Shown here piece after piece: positions 12,497 through 28,160 of a DNA stretch of 64,000 nt. Source of the DNA: Auanema rhodensis (lineage: Eukaryota; Nematoda; Chromadorea; Rhabditida; Rhabditidae). A model generated the notes under the pieces. That model made no database searches. It was not told where the DNA came from and worked only from the letters and a program-made list of their open reading frames with translations. The stretch lies in assembly GCA_964057225.1 (NCBI GenBank), contig OZ059897.1, positions 23,002,001 through 23,066,000 of the forward strand, given 5' to 3'. The first letter of the stretch is position 1. Every line of letters starts with the position of its first letter. The translations under genes and the position numbers were made by a program.

Positions 12497-15400
12497 TACA
12501 TACCAAGTGCACATCACGTGTACATTTAATTAGCATAAATTAAAGTTCACGTAAATTTCAAAGTCATGGTTACCATGCACCAATATCAATAAAAATTTGT
12601 TTTTAGACTAATATGGACATGGGGAATCTAATTTTGAAAACCGCATCTCTTTATCTTTCACGTGAAGCGAGTTACATACCAAGTGCACATCACGTGTACA
12701 TTTAATTAGCATAAATTAAAGTTCACGTAAATTTCAAAGTCATGGTTACCATGCACCAATATCAATAAAAATTTGTTTTTAGACTAATATGGACATGGGG
12801 AATCTAATTTTGAAAACCGCATCTCTTTATCTTTCACGTGAAGCGAGTTACATACCAAGTGCACATCACGTGTACATTTAATTAGCATAAATTAAAGTTC
12901 ACGTAAATTTCAAAGTCATGGTTACCATGAACCAATATCAATAAAAATTTGTTTTTAGACTAATATGGACATGGGGAATCTAATTTTGAAAACCGCATTT
13001 CTTTATCTTTCACGTGAAGCGAGTTACATACCAAGTGCACATCACGTGTACATTTAATTAGCATAAATTAAAGTTCACGTAAATTTCAAAGTCATGGTTA
13101 CCATGAAGCAATATCAATAAAAATTTGTTTTTAGACTAATATGGTCATGGGGAATTTAATTTTGAAAACCGCATCTCTTTATCTTTCACGTGAAGCGAGT
13201 TACATACCAAGTGCACATCACGTGTACATTTAATTAGCATAAATTAAAGTTCACGTAAATTTCAAAGTCATGGTTACCATGAACCAATATCAATAAAAAT
13301 TTGTTTTTAGACTAATATGGACATGGGGAATCTAATTTTGAAAACCGCATCTCTTTATCTTTCACGTGAAGCGAGTTACATACCAAGTGCACATCACGTG
13401 TACATTTAATTAGCATAAATTAAAGTTCACGTAAATTTCAAAGTCATGGTTACCATGCACCAATATCAATAACAATTTGTTTTTAGACTAATATGGACAT
13501 GGGGAATCTAATTTTGAAAACCGCATCTCTTTATCTTTCACGTGAAGCGAGTTACATACCAAGTGCACATCACGTGTACATTTAATTAGCATAAATTAAA
13601 GTTCACGTAAATTTCAAAGTCATGGTTACCATGCACCAATATCAATAAAAATTTGTTTTTAGACTAATATGGACATGGGGAATCTAATTTTGAAAACCGC
13701 ATTTCTTTATCTTTCACGTGAAGCGAGTTACATACCAAGTGCACATCACGTGTACATTTAATTAGCATAAATTAAAGTTCACGTAAATTTCAAAGTCATG
13801 GTTACCATGAACCAATATCAATAAAAATTTGTTTTTAGACTAATATGGACATGGGGAATCTAATTTTGAAAACCGCATCTCTTTATCTTTCACGTGAAGC
13901 GAGTTACATACCAAGTGCACAGCACGTGTACATTTAATTAGCATAAATTAAAGTTCACGTAAATTTCAAAGTCATGGTTACCATGAACCAATATCAATAA
14001 AAATTTGTTTTTAGACTAATATGGACATGGGGAATCTAATTTTGAAAACCGCATCTCTTTATCTTTCACGTGAAGCGAGTTACATACCAAGTGCACATCA
14101 CGTGTACATTTAATTAGCATAAATTAAAGTTCACGTAAATTTCAAAGTCATGGTTACCATGCACCAATATCAATAAAAATTTGTTTTTAGACTAATATGG
14201 ACATGGGGAATCTAATTTTGAAAACCGCATTTCTTTATCTTTCACGTGAAGCGAGTTACATACCAAGTGCACATCACGTGTACATTTAATTAGCATAAAT
14301 TAAAGTTCACGTAAATTTCAAAGTCATGGTTACCATGCACCAATATCAATAAAAATTTGTTTTTAGACTAATATGGACATGGGGAATCTAATTTTGAAAA
14401 CCGTATCTCTTTATCTTTCACGTGAAGCGAGTTACATACCAAGTGCACATCACGTGTACATTTAATTAGCATAAATTAAAGTTCACGTAAATTTCAAAGT
14501 CATGGTTACCATGAACCAATATCAATAAAAATTTGTTTTTAGACTAATATGGACATGGGGAATCTAATTTTGAAAACCGCATCTCTTTATCTTTCACGTG
14601 AAGCGAGTTACATACCAAGTGCACATCACGTGTACATTTAATTAGCATAAATTAAAGTTCACGTAAATTTCAAAGTCATGGTTACCATGAACCAATATCA
14701 ATAAAAATTTGTTTTTAGACTAATATGGACATGGGGAATCTAATTTTGAAAACCGCATCTCTTCATCTTTCACGTGAAGCGAGTTACATACCAAGTGCAC
14801 ATCACGTGTACATTTAATTAGCATAAATTAAAGTTCACGTAAACTTCAAAGTCATGGTTACCATGAAGCAATATCAATAAAAATTTGTTTTTAGACTAAT
14901 ATGGACATGGGGAATCTAATTTTGAAAACCGCATCTCTTTATCTTTCACGTGAAGCGAGTTACATACCAAGTGCACATCACGTGTACATTTAATTAGCAT
15001 AAATTAAAGTTCACGTAAATTTCAAAGTCATGGTTACCATGAACCAATATCAATAAAAATTTGTTTTTAGACTAATATGGACATGGGGAATCTAATTTTG
15101 AAAACCGCATCTCTTTATCTTTCACGTGAAGCGAGTTACATACCAAGTGCACATCACGTGTACATTTAATTAGCATAAATTAAAGTTCACGTAAATTTCA
15201 AAGTCATGGTTACCATGAACCAATATCAATAAAAATTTGTTTTTAGACTAATATGGACATGGGGAATCTAATTTTGAAAACCGCATCTCTTTATCTTTCA
15301 CGTGAAGCGAGTTACATACCAAGTGCACATCACGTGTACATTTAATTAGCATAAATTAAAGTTCACGTAAACTTCAAAGTCATGGTTACCATGAAGCAAT

Positions 15401-18400
15401 ATCAATAAAAATTTGTTTTTAGACTAATATGGACATGGGGAATCTAATTTTGAAAACCGCATCTCTTTATCTTTCACGTGAAGCGAGTTACATACCAAGT
15501 GCACATCACGTGTACATTTAATTAGCATAAATTAAAGTTCACGTAAATTTCAAAGTCATGGTTACCATGAACCAATATCAATAAAAATTTGTTTTTAGAC
15601 TAATATGGACATGGGGAATCTAATTTTGAAAACCGCATCTCTTTATCTTTCACGTGAAGCGAGTTACATACCAAGTGCACATCACGTGTACATTTAATTA
15701 GCATAAATTAAAGTTCACGTAAATTTCAAAGTCATGGTTACCATGAACCAATATCAATAAAAATTTGTTTTTAGACTAATATGGACATGGGGAATCTAAT
15801 TTTGAAAACCGCATCTCTTCATCTTTCACGTGAAGCGAGTTACATACCAAGTGCACATCACGTGTACATTTAATTAGCATAAATTAAAGTTCACGTAAAC
15901 TTCAAAGTCATGGTTACCATGAAGCAATATCAATAAAAATTTGTTTTTAGACTAATATGGACATGGGGAATCTAATTTTGAAAACCGCATCTCTTTATCT
16001 TTCACGTGAAGCGAGTTACATACCAAGTGCACATCACGTGTACATTTAATTAGCATAAATTAAAGTTCACGTAAATTTCAAAGTCATGGTTACCATGAAC
16101 CAATATCAATAAAAATTTGTTTTTAGACTAATATGGACATGGGGAATCTAATTTTGAAAACCGCATCTCTTTATCTTTCACGTGAAGCGAGTTACATACC
16201 AAGTGCACATCACGTGTACATTTAATTAGCATAAATTAAAGTTCACGTAAATTTCAAAGTCATGGTTACCATGAACCAATATCAATAAAAATTTGTTTTT
16301 AGACTAATATGGACATGGGGAATCTAATTTTGAAAACCGCATCTCTTTATCTTTCACGTGAAGCGAGTTACATACCAAGTGCACATCACGTGTACATTTA
16401 ATTAGCATAAATTAAAGTTCACGTAAACTTCAAAGTCATGGTTACCATGAAGCAATATCAATAAAAATTTGTTTTTAGACTAATATGGACATGGGGAATC
16501 TAATTTTGAAAACCGCATCTCTTTATCTTTCACGTGAAGCGAGTTACATACCAAGTGCACATCACGTGTACATTTAATTAGCATAAATTAAAGTTCACGT
16601 AAATTTCAAAGTCATGGTTACCATGAACCAATATCAATAAAAATTTGTTTTTAGACTAATATGGACATGGGGAATCTAATTTTGAAAACCGCATCTCTTT
16701 ATCTTTCACGTGAAGCGAGTTACATACCAAGTGCACATCACGTGTACATTTAATTAGCATAAATTAAAGTTCACGTAAATTTCAAAGTCATGGTTACCAT
16801 GAAGCAATATCAATAAAAATTTGTTTTTAGACTAATATGGACATGGGGAATCTAATTTTGAAAACCGCATCTCTTTATCTTTCACGTGAAGCGAGTTACA
16901 TACCAAGTGCACATCACGTGTACATTTAATTAGCATGAATTAAAGTTCACGTAAATTTCAAAGTCATGGTTACCATGCTCCAATATCAATAAAAATTTGT
17001 TTTTAGACTAATATGGACATGGGGAATCTAATTTTGAAAACCGCATCTCTTTATCTTTCACGTGAAGCGAGTTACATACCAAGTGCACATCACGTGTACA
17101 TTTAATTAGCATAAATTAAAGTTCACGTAAATTTCAAAGTCATGGTTACCATGCACCAATATCAATAAAAATTTGTTTTTAGACTAATATGGACATGGGG
17201 AATCTAATTTTGAAAACCGCATCTCTTTATCTTTCACGTGAAGCGAGTTACATACCAAGTGCACATCACGTGTACATTTAATTAGCATAAATTAAAGTTC
17301 ACGTAAATTTCAAAGTCATGGTTACCATGCACCAATATCAATAAAAATTTGTTTTTAGACTAATATGGACATGGGGAATCTAATTTTGAAAACCGCATCT
17401 CTTTATCTTTCACGTGAAGCGAGTTACATACCAAGTGCACATCACGTGTACATTTAATTAGCATAAATTAAAGTTCACGTAAATTTCAAAGTCATGGTTA
17501 CCATGAACCAATATCAATAAAAATTTGTTTTTAGACTAATATGGACATGGGGAATCTAATTTTGAAAACCGCATCTCTTTATCTTTCACGTGAAGCGAGT
17601 TACATACCAAGTGCACATCACGTGTACATTTAATTAGCATAAATTAAAGTTCACGTAAATTTCAAAGTCATGGTTACCATGAAGCAATATCAATAAAAAT
17701 TTGTTTTTAGACTAATATGGTCATGGGGAATTTAATTTTGAAAACCGCATCTCTTTATCTTTCACGTGAAGCGAGTTACATACCAAGTGCACATCACGTG
17801 TACATTTAATTAGCATAAATTAAAGTTCACGTAAATTTCAAAGTCATGGTTACCATGAACCAATATCAATAAAAATTTGTTTTTAGACTAATATGGACAT
17901 GGGGAATCTAATTTTGAAAACCGCATCTCTTTATCTTTCACGTGAAGCGAGTTACATACCAAGTGCACATCACGTGTACATTTAATTAGCATAAATTAAA
18001 GTTCACGTAAATTTCAAAGTCATGGTTACCATGCACCAATATCAATAACAATTTGTTTTTAGACTAATATGGACATGGGGAATCTAATTTTGAAAACCGC
18101 ATCTCTTTATCTTTCACGTGAAGCGAGTTACATACCAAGTGCACATCACGTGTACATTTAATTAGCATAAATTAAAGTTCACGTAAATTTCAAAGTCATG
18201 GTTACCATGCACCAATATCAATAAAAATTTGTTTTTAGACTAATATGGACATGGGGAATCTAATTTTGAAAACCGCATTTCTTTATCTTTCACGTGAAGC
18301 GAGTTACATACCAAGTGCACATCACGTGTACATTTAATTAGCATAAATTAAAGTTCACGTAAATTTCAAAGTCATGGTTACCATGAACCAATATCAATAA

Positions 18401-20240
18401 AAATTTGTTTTTAGACTAATATGGACATGGGGAATCTAATTTTGAAAACCGCATCTCTTTATCTTTCACGTGAAGCGAGTTACATACCAAGTGCACAGCA
18501 CGTGTACATTTAATTAGCATAAATTAAAGTTCACGTAAATTTCAAAGTCATGGTTACCATGAACCAATATCAATAAAAATTTGTTTTTAGACTAATATGG
18601 ACATGGGGAATCTAATTTTGAAAACCGCATCTCTTTATCTTTCACGTGAAGCGAGTTACATACCAAGTGCACATCACGTGTACATTTAATTAGCATAAAT
18701 TAAAGTTCACGTAAATTTCAAAGTCATGGTTACCATGCACCAATATCAATAAAAATTTGTTTTTAGACTAATATGGACATGGGGAATCTAATTTTGAAAA
18801 CCGCATTTCTTTATCTTTCACGTGAAGCGAGTTACATACCAAGTGCACATCACGTGTACATTTAATTAGCATAAATTAAAGTTCACGTAAATTTCAAAGT
18901 CATGGTTACCATGCACCAATATCAATAAAAATTTGTTTTTAGACTAATATGGACATGGGGAATCTAATTTTGAAAACCGCATCTCTTTATCTTTCACGTG
19001 AAGCGAGTTACATACCAAGTGCACATCACGTGTACATTTAATTAGCATAAATTAAAGTTCACGTAAATTTCAAAGTCATGGTTACCATGAACCAATATCA
19101 ATAAAAATTTGTTTTTAGACTAATATGGACATGGGGAATCTAATTTTGAAAACCGCATCTCTTTATCTTTCACGTGAAGCGAGTTACATACCAAGTGCAC
19201 ATCACGTGTACATTTAATTAGCATAAATTAAAGTTCACGTAAATTTCAAAGTCATGGTTACCATGAACCAATATCAATAAAAATTTGTTTTTAGACTAAT
19301 ATGGACATGGGGAATCTAATTTTGAAAACCGCATCTCTTCATCTTTCACGTGAAGCGAGTTACATACCAAGTGCACATCACGTGTACATTTAATTAGCAT
19401 AAATTAAAGTTCACGTAAACTTCAAAGTCATGGTTACCATGAAGCAATATCAATAAAAATTTGTTTTTAGACTAATATGGACATGGGGAATCTAATTTTG
19501 AAAACCGCATCTCTTTATCTTTCACGTGAAGCGAGTTACATACCAAGTGCACATCACGTGTACATTTAATTAGCATAAATTAAAGTTCACGTAAATTTCA
19601 AAGTCATGGTTACCATGAACCAATATCAATAAAAATTTGTTTTTAGACTAATATGGACATGGGGAATCTAATTTTGAAAACCGCATCTCTTTATCTTTCA
19701 CGTGAAGCGAGTTACATACCAAGTGCACATCACGTGTACATTTAATTAGCATAAATTAAAGTTCACGTAAATTTCAAAGTCATGGTTACCATGAACCAAT
19801 ATCAATAAAAATTTGTTTTTAGACTAATATGGACATGGGGAATCTAATTTTGAAAACCGCATCTCTTTATCTTTCACGTGAAGCGAGTTACATACCAAGT
19901 GCACATCACGTGTACATTTAATTAGCATAAATTAAAGTTCACGTAAACTTCAAAGTCATGGTTACCATGAAGCAATATCAATAAAAATTTGTTTTTAGAC
20001 TAATATGGACATGGGGAATCTAATTTTGAAAACCGCATCTCTTTATCTTTCACGTGAAGCGAGTTACATACCAAGTGCACATCACGTGTACATTTAATTA
20101 GCATAAATTAAAGTTCACGTAAATTTCAAAGTCATGGTTACCATGAACCAATATCAATAAAAATTTGTTTTTAGACTAATATGGACATGGGGAATCTAAT
20201 TTTGAAAACCGCATCTCTTTATCTTTCACGTGAAGCGAGT
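12321..20240 (+). repeat. 26-monomer duplication, 12,321-15,664 and 16,897-20,240
   Basis: Nineteen consecutive monomers match at an offset of 4,576 bp (26 x 176). Diagnostic copies: gcatgaatt with ctcc (12,321 and 16,897); G with atggtcatgg plus ggaatttaa (13,025 and 17,601); caataac then catttctt; gcacagc with state A (13,905 and 18,481); C with catttctt; then A, A(cttcat), G(aaacttc), A, A, G(aaacttc), A. Differences include catttctt at about 12,999 and ccgtatc at about 14,404, present only in the first copy. Confidence 0.92.
14609..16720 (+). repeat. 6-monomer tandem duplication, 14,609-15,664 and 15,665-16,720
   Basis: A block of states A(cttcat), G(aaacttc), A, A, G(aaacttc), A is followed directly by an identical block, an offset of 1,056 bp. 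It lies inside the first copy of the 26-monomer duplication and is absent from the second (one block at 19,185-20,240), so it was either gained after that duplication or lost from the second copy. Confidence 0.88.
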
Positions 20241-23200
20241 TACATACCAAGTGCACATCACGTGTACATTTAATTAGCATAAATTAAAGTTCACGTAAAT
20301 TTCAAAGTCATGGTTACCATGAACCAATATCAATAAAAATTTGTTTTTAGAATAATATGGACATGGGGAATCTAATTTTGAAAACCGCATCTCTTTATCT
20401 TTCACGTGAAGCGAGTTACATACCAAGTGCACATCACGTGTACATTTAATTAGCATAAATTAAAGTTCACGTAAATTTCAAAGTCATGGTTACCATGAAC
20501 CAATATCAATAAAAATTTGTTTTTAGACTAATATGGACATGGGGAATCTAATTTTGAAAACCGCATCTCTTTATCTTTCACGTGAAGCGAGTTACATACC
20601 AAGTGCACATCACGTGTACATTTAATTAGCATAAATTAAAGTTCACGTAAATTTCAAAGTCATGGTTACCATGCACCAATATCAATAAAAATTTGTTTTT
20701 AGACTAATATGGACATGGGGAATCTAATTTTGAAAACCGCATCTCTTTATCTTTCACGTGAAGCGAGTTACATACCAAGTGCACATCACGTGTACATTTA
20801 ATTAGCATAAATTAAAGTTCACGTAAATTTCAAAGTCATGGTTACCATGAACCAATATCAATAAAAATTTGTTTTTAGACTAATATGGACATGGGGAATC
20901 TAATTTTGAAAACCGCATCTCTTTATCTTTCACGTGAAGCGAGTTACATACCAAGTGCACATCACGTGTACATTTAATTAGCATAAATTAAAGTTCACGT
21001 AAATTTCAAAGTCATGGTTACCATGAACCAATATCAATAAAAATTTGTTTTTAGACTAATATGGACATGGGGAATCTAATTTTGAAAACCGCATCTCTTT
21101 ATCTTTCACGTGAAGCGAGTTACATACCAAGTGCACATCACGTGTACATTTAATTAGCATAAATTAAAGTTCACGTAAATTTCAAAGTCATGGTTACCAT
21201 GCACCAATATCAATAAAAATTTGTTTTTAGACTAATATGGACATGGGGAATCTAATTTTGAAAACCGCATCTCTTTATCTTTCACGTGAAGCGAGTTACA
21301 TACCAAGTGCACATCACGTGTACATTTAATTAGCATAAATTAAAGTTCACGTAAATTTCAAAGTCATGGTTACCATGAACCAATATCAATAAAAATTTGT
21401 TTTTAGACTAATATGGACATGGGGAATCTAATTTTGAAAACCGCATCTCTTTATCTTTCACGTGAAGCGAGTTACATACCAAGTGCACATCACGTGTACA
21501 TTTAATTAGCATAAATTAAAGTTCACGTAAATTTCAAAGTCATGGTTACCATGAACCAATATCAATAAAAATTTGTTTTTAGACTAATATGGACATGGGG
21601 AATCTAATTTTGAAAACCGCATCTCTTTATCTTTCACGTGAAGCGAGTTACATACCAAGTGCACATCACGTGTACATTTAATTAGCATAAATTAAAGTTC
21701 ACGTAAATTTCAAAGTCATGGTTACCATGAACCAATATCAATAAAAATTTGTTTTTAGACTAATATGGACATGGGGAATCTAATTTTGAAAACCGCATCT
21801 CTTTATCTTTCACGTGAAGCGAGTTACATACCAAGTGCACATCACGTGTACATTTAATTAGCATGAATTAAAGTTCACGTAAATTTCAAAGTCATGGTTA
21901 CCATGCACCAATATCAATAAAAATTTGTTTTTAGACTAATATGGACATGGGGAATCTAATTTTGAAAACCGCATCTCTTTATCTTTCACGTGAAGCGAGT
22001 TACATACCAAGTGCACATCACGTGTACATTTAATTAGCATAAATTAAAGTTCACGTAAATTTCAAAGTCATGGTTACCATGAACCAATATCAATAAAAAT
22101 TTGTTTTTAGACTAATATGGACATGGGGAATCTAATTTTGAAAACCGCATCTCTTTATCTTTCACGTGAAGCGAGTTACATACCAAGTGCACATCACGTG
22201 TACATTTAATTAGCATAAATTAAAGTTCACGTAAATTTCAAAGTCATGGTTACCATGAAGCAATATCAATAAAAATTTGTTTTTAGACTAATATGGACAT
22301 GGGGAATCTAATTTTGAGAACCGCATCTCTTTATCTTTCACGTGAAGCGAGTTACATACCAAGTGCACATCACGTGTACATTTAATTAGCATAAATTAAA
22401 GTTCACGTAAATTTCAAAGTCATGGTTACCATGAAGCAATATCAATAAAAATTTGTTTTTAGACTAATATGGACATGGGGAATCTAATTTTGAAAACCGC
22501 ATTTCTTTATCTTTCACGTGAAGCGAGTTACATACCAAGTGCACATCACGTGTACATTTAATTAGCATAAATTAAAGTTCACGTAAATTTCAAAGTCATG
22601 GTTACCATGCACCAATATCAATAAAAATTTGTTTTTAGACTAATATGGACATGGGGAATCTAATTTTAAAAACCGCATCTCTTTATCTTTCACGTGAAGC
22701 GAGTTACATACCAAGTGCACATCACGTGTACATTTAATTAGCATAAATTAAAGTTCACGTAAATTTCAAAGTCATGGTTACCATGAACCAATATCAATAA
22801 AAATTTGTTTTTAGACTAATATGGACATGGGGAATCTAATTTTGAAAACCGCATCTCTTTATCTTTCACGTGAAGCGAGTTACATACCAAGTGCACATCA
22901 CGTGTACATTTAATTAGCATAAATTAAAGTTCACGTAAATTTCAAAGTCATGGTTACCATGAACCAATATCAATAAAAATTTGTTTTTAGACTAATATGG
23001 ACATGGGGAATCTAATTTTGAAAACCGCATCTCTTCATCTTTCACGTGAAGCGAGTTACATACCAAGTGCACATCACGTGTACATTTAATTAGCATAAAT
23101 TAAAGTTCACGTAAATTTCAAAGTCATGGTTACCATGAACCAATATCAATAAAAATTTGTTTTTAGACTAATATGGACATGGGGAATCTAATTTTGAAAA

Positions 23201-25696
23201 CCGCATCTCTTTATCTTTCACGTGAAGCGAGTTACATACCAAGTGCACATCACGTGTACATTTAATTAGCATAAATTAAAGTTCACGTAAATTTCAAAGT
23301 CATGGTTACCATGAACCAATATCAATAAAAATTTGTTTTTAGACTAATATGGACATGGGGAATCTAATTTTGAAAACCGCATCTCTTTATCTTTCACGTG
23401 AAGCGAGTTACATACCAAGTGCACATCACGTGTACATTTAATTAGCATAAATTAAAGTTCACGTAAATTTCAAAGTCATGGTTACCATGAACCAATATCA
23501 ATAAAAATTTGTTTTTAGACTAATATGGACATGGGGAATCTAATTTTGAAAACCGCATCTTTTTATCTTTCACGTGAAGCGAGTTACATACCAAGTGCAC
23601 ATCACGTGTACATTTAATTAGCATAAATTAAAGTTCACGTAAATTTCAAAGTCATGGTTACCATGCACCAATATCAATAAAAATTTGTTTTTAGACTAAT
23701 ATGGACATGGGGAATCTAATTTTGAAAACCGCATCTCTTTATCTTTCACGTGAAGCGAGTTACATACCAAGTGCACATCACGTGTACATTTAATTAGCAT
23801 AAATTAAAGTTCACGTAAATTTCAAAGTCATGGTTACCATGAACCAATATCAATAAAAATTTGTTTTTAGACTAATATGGACATGGGGAATCTAATTTTG
23901 AAAACCGCATCTCTTTATCTTTCACGTGAAGCGAGTTACATACCAAGTGCACATCACGTGTACATTTAATTAGCATAAATTAAAGTTCACGTAAATTTCA
24001 AAGTCATGGTTACCATGAACCAATATCAATAAAAATTTGTTTTTAGACTAATATGGACATGGGGAATCTAATTTTGAAAACCGCATCTCTTTATCTTTCA
24101 CGTGAAGCGAGTTACATACCAAGTGCACATCACGTGTACATTTAATTAGCATAAATTAAAGTTCACGTAAATTTCAAAGTCATGGTTACCATGAAGCAAT
24201 ATCAATAAAAATTTGTTTTTAGACTAATATGGACATGGGGAATCTAATTTTGAAAACCGCATCTCTTTATCTTTCACGTGAAGCGAGTTACATACCAAGT
24301 GCACATCACGTGTACATTTAATTAGCATAAATTAAAGTTCACGTAAATTTCAAAGTCATGGTTACCATGAACCAATATCAATAAAAATTTGTTTTTAGAC
24401 TAATATGGACATGGGGAATCTAATTTTGAAAACCGCATCTCTTTATCTTTCACGTGAAGCGAGTTACATACCAAGTGCACATCACGTGTACATTTAATTA
24501 GCATAAATTAAAGTTCACGTAAATTTCAAAGTCATGGTTACCATGAACCAATATCAATAAAAATTTGTTTTTAGACTAATATGGACATGGGGAATCTAAT
24601 TTTGAAAACCGCATCTCTTTATCTTTCACGTGAAGCGAGTTACATACCAAGTGCACATCACGTGTACATTTAATTAGCATAAATTAAAGTTCACGTAAAT
24701 TTCAAAGTCATGGTTACCATGAAGCAATATCAATAAAAATTTGTTTTTAGACTAATATGGACATGGGGAATCTAATTTTGAAAACCGCATCTCTTTATCT
24801 TTCACGTGAAGCGAGTTACATACCAAGTGCACATCACGTGTACATTTAATTAGCATAAATTAAAGTTCACGTAAATTTCAAAGTCATGGTTACCATGAAC
24901 CAATATCAATAAAAATTTGTTTTTAGACTAATATGGACATGGGGAATCTAATTTTGAAAACCGCATCTCTTTATCTTTCACGTGAAGCGAGTTACATACC
25001 AAGTGCACATCACGTGTACATTTAATTAGCATAAATTAAAGTTCACGTAAATTTCAAAGTCATGGTTACCATGAACCAATATCAATAAAAATTTGTTTTT
25101 AGACTAATATGGACATGGGGAATCTAATTTTGAAAACCGCATCTCTTTATCTTTCACGTGAAGCGAGTTACATACCAAGTGCACATCACGTGTACATTTA
25201 ATTAGCATAAATTAAAGTTCACGTAAATTTCAAAGTCATGGTTACCATGCACCAATATCAATAAAAATTTGTTTTTAGACTAATATGGACATGGGGAATC
25301 TAATTTTGAAAACCGCATCTCTTTATCTTTCACGTGAAGCGAGTTACATACCAAGTGCACATCACGTGTACATTTAATTAGCATAAATTAAAGTTCACGT
25401 AAATTTCAAAGTCATGGTTACCATGAACCAATATCAATAAAAATTTGTTTTTAGACTAATATGGACATGGGGAATCTAATTTTGAAAACCGCATCTCTTT
25501 ATCTTTCACGTGAAGCGAGTTACATACCAAGTGCACATCACGTGTACATTTAATTAGCATAAATTAAAGTTCACGTAAATTTCAAAGTCATGGTTACCAT
25601 GAACCAATATCAATAAAAATTTGTTTTTAGACTAATATGGACATGGGGAATCTAATTTTGAAAACCGCATCTCTTTATCTTTCACGTGAAGCGAGT
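20241..25696 (+). repeat. Satellite stretch with few markers
   Basis: Ordinary forward monomers with mixed A, C and G states and mostly consensus sequence. Notable single changes are agaataat at 20,350-20,357 (c112a), gcatgaatt near 21,865, tgagaacc near 22,317, a second catttctt near 22,502, ttttaaaaacc near 22,667 and ctttttat near 23,560. I could not assign a convincing long-period unit here apart from the short G-A-A run. Confidence 0.7.
24113..25168 (+). repeat. 3-monomer repeat G-A-A, 24,113-24,640 and 24,641-25,168
   Basis: Two successive runs of states G, A, A, otherwise consensus. With so few markers, a 528-bp offset is the simplest reading, but chance recurrence of common states is possible. 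Confidence 0.5.
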
Positions 25697-28160
25697 TACA
25701 TACCAAGTGCACATCACGTGTACATTTAATTAGCATAAATTAAAGTTCACGTAAATTTCAAAGTCATGGTTACCATGAAGCAATATCAATAAAAATTTGT
25801 TTTTAGACTAATATGGACATGGGGAATCTAATTTTGAAAACCGCATCTCTTTATCTTTCACGTGAAGCGAGTTACATACCAAGTGCACATCACGTGTACA
25901 TTTAATTAGCATAAATTAAAGTTCAAGTAAATTTCAAAGTCATGGTTACCATGAACCAATATCAATAAAAATTTGTTTTTAGACTAATATGGACATAGGG
26001 AATCTAATTTTGAAAACCGCATCTCTTCATCTTTCACGTGAAGCGAGTTACATACCAAGTGCACATCACGTGTACATTTAATTAGCATAAATTAAAGTTC
26101 ACGTAAACTTCAAAGTCATGGTTACCATGAAGCAATATCAATAAAAATTTGTTTTTAGACTAATATGGACATGGGGAATCTAATTTTGAAAACCGCATCT
26201 CTTTATCTTTCACGTGAAGCGAGTTACATACCAAGTGCACATCACGTGTACATTTAATTAGCATAAATTAAAGTTCACGTAAATTTCAAAGTCATGGTTA
26301 CCATGAACCAATATCAATAAAAATTTGTTTTTAGACTAATATGGACATGGGGAATCTAATTTTGAAAACCGCATCTCTTCATCTTTCACGTGAAGCGAGT
26401 TACATACCAAGTGCACATCACGTGTACATTTAATTAGCATAAATTAAAGTTCACGTAAACTTCAAAGTCATGGTTACCATGAAGCAATATCAATAAAAAT
26501 TTGTTTTTAGACTAATATGGACATGGGGAATCTAATTTTGAAAACCGCATCTCTTTATCTTTCACGTGAAGCGAGTTACATACCAAGTGCACATCACGTG
26601 TACATTTAATTAGCATAAATTAAAGTTCACGTAAATTTCAAAGTCATGGTTACCATGAACCAATATCAATAAAAATTTGTTTTTAGACTAATATGGACAT
26701 GGGGAATCTAATTTTGAAAACCGCATCTCTTTATCTTTCACGTGAAGCGAGTTACATACCAAGTGCACATCACGTGTACATTTAATTAGCATAAATTAAA
26801 GTTCACGTAAATTTCAAAGTCATGGTTACCATGAACCAATATCAATAAAAATTTGTTTTTAGACTAATATGGACATGGGGAATCTAATTTTGAAAACCGC
26901 ATCTCTTTATCTTTCACGTGAAGCGAGTTACATACCAAGTGCACATCACGTGTACATTTAATTAGCATAAATTAAAGTTCACGTAAATTTCAAAGTCATG
27001 GTTACCATGAAGCAATATCAATAAAAATTTGTTTTTAGACTAATATGGACATGGGGAATCTAATTTTGAAAACCGCATCTCTTTATCTTTCACGTGAAGC
27101 GAGTTACATACCAAGTGCACATCACGTGTACATTTAATTAGCATAAATTAAAGTTCAAGTAAATTTCAAAGTCATGGTTACCATGAACCAATATCAATAA
27201 AAATTTGTTTTTAGACTAATATGGACATAGGGAATCTAATTTTGAAAACCGCATCTCTTCATCTTTCACGTGAAGCGAGTTACATACCAAGTGCACATCA
27301 CGTGTACATTTAATTAGCATAAATTAAAGTTCACGTAAACTTCAAAGTCATGGTTACCATGAAGCAATATCAATAAAAATTTGTTTTTAGACTAATATGG
27401 ACATGGGGAATCTAATTTTGAAAACCGCATCTCTTTATCTTTCACGTGAAGCGAGTTACATACCAAGTGCACATCACGTGTACATTTAATTAGCATAAAT
27501 TAAAGTTCACGTAAATTTCAAAGTCATGGTTACCATGAACCAATATCAATAAAAATTTGTTTTTAGACTAATATGGACATGGGGAATCTAATTTTGAAAA
27601 CCGCATCTCTTCATCTTTCACGTGAAGCGAGTTACATACCAAGTGCACATCACGTGTACATTTAATTAGCATAAATTAAAGTTCACGTAAACTTCAAAGT
27701 CATGGTTACCATGAAGCAATATCAATAAAAATTTGTTTTTAGACTAATATGGACATGGGGAATCTAATTTTGAAAACCGCATCTCTTTATCTTTCACGTG
27801 AAGCGAGTTACATACCAAGTGCACATCACGTGTACATTTAATTAGCATAAATTAAAGTTCACGTAAATTTCAAAGTCATGGTTACCATGAACCAATATCA
27901 ATAAAAATTTGTTTTTAGACTAATATGGACATGGGGAATCTAATTTTGAAAACCGCATCTCTTTATCTTTCACGTGAAGCGAGTTACATACCAAGTGCAC
28001 ATCACGTGTACATTTAATTAGCATAAATTAAAGTTCACGTAAATTTCAAAGTCATGGTTACCATGAACCAATATCAATAAAAATTTGTTTTTAGACTAAT
28101 ATGGACATGGGGAATCTAATTTTGAAAACCGCATCTCTTTATCTTTCACGTGAAGCGAGT
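25697..28160 (+). repeat. 7-monomer tandem duplication, 25,697-26,928 and 26,929-28,160
   Basis: States G, A (gttcaagt, acataggg and cttcat together), G(aaacttc), A(cttcat), G(aaacttc), A, A occur twice in direct succession with a 1,232-bp offset. The monomer with three linked changes (25,873 and 27,105) occurs nowhere else that I saw, which makes this duplication secure and probably recent. Confidence 0.93.
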
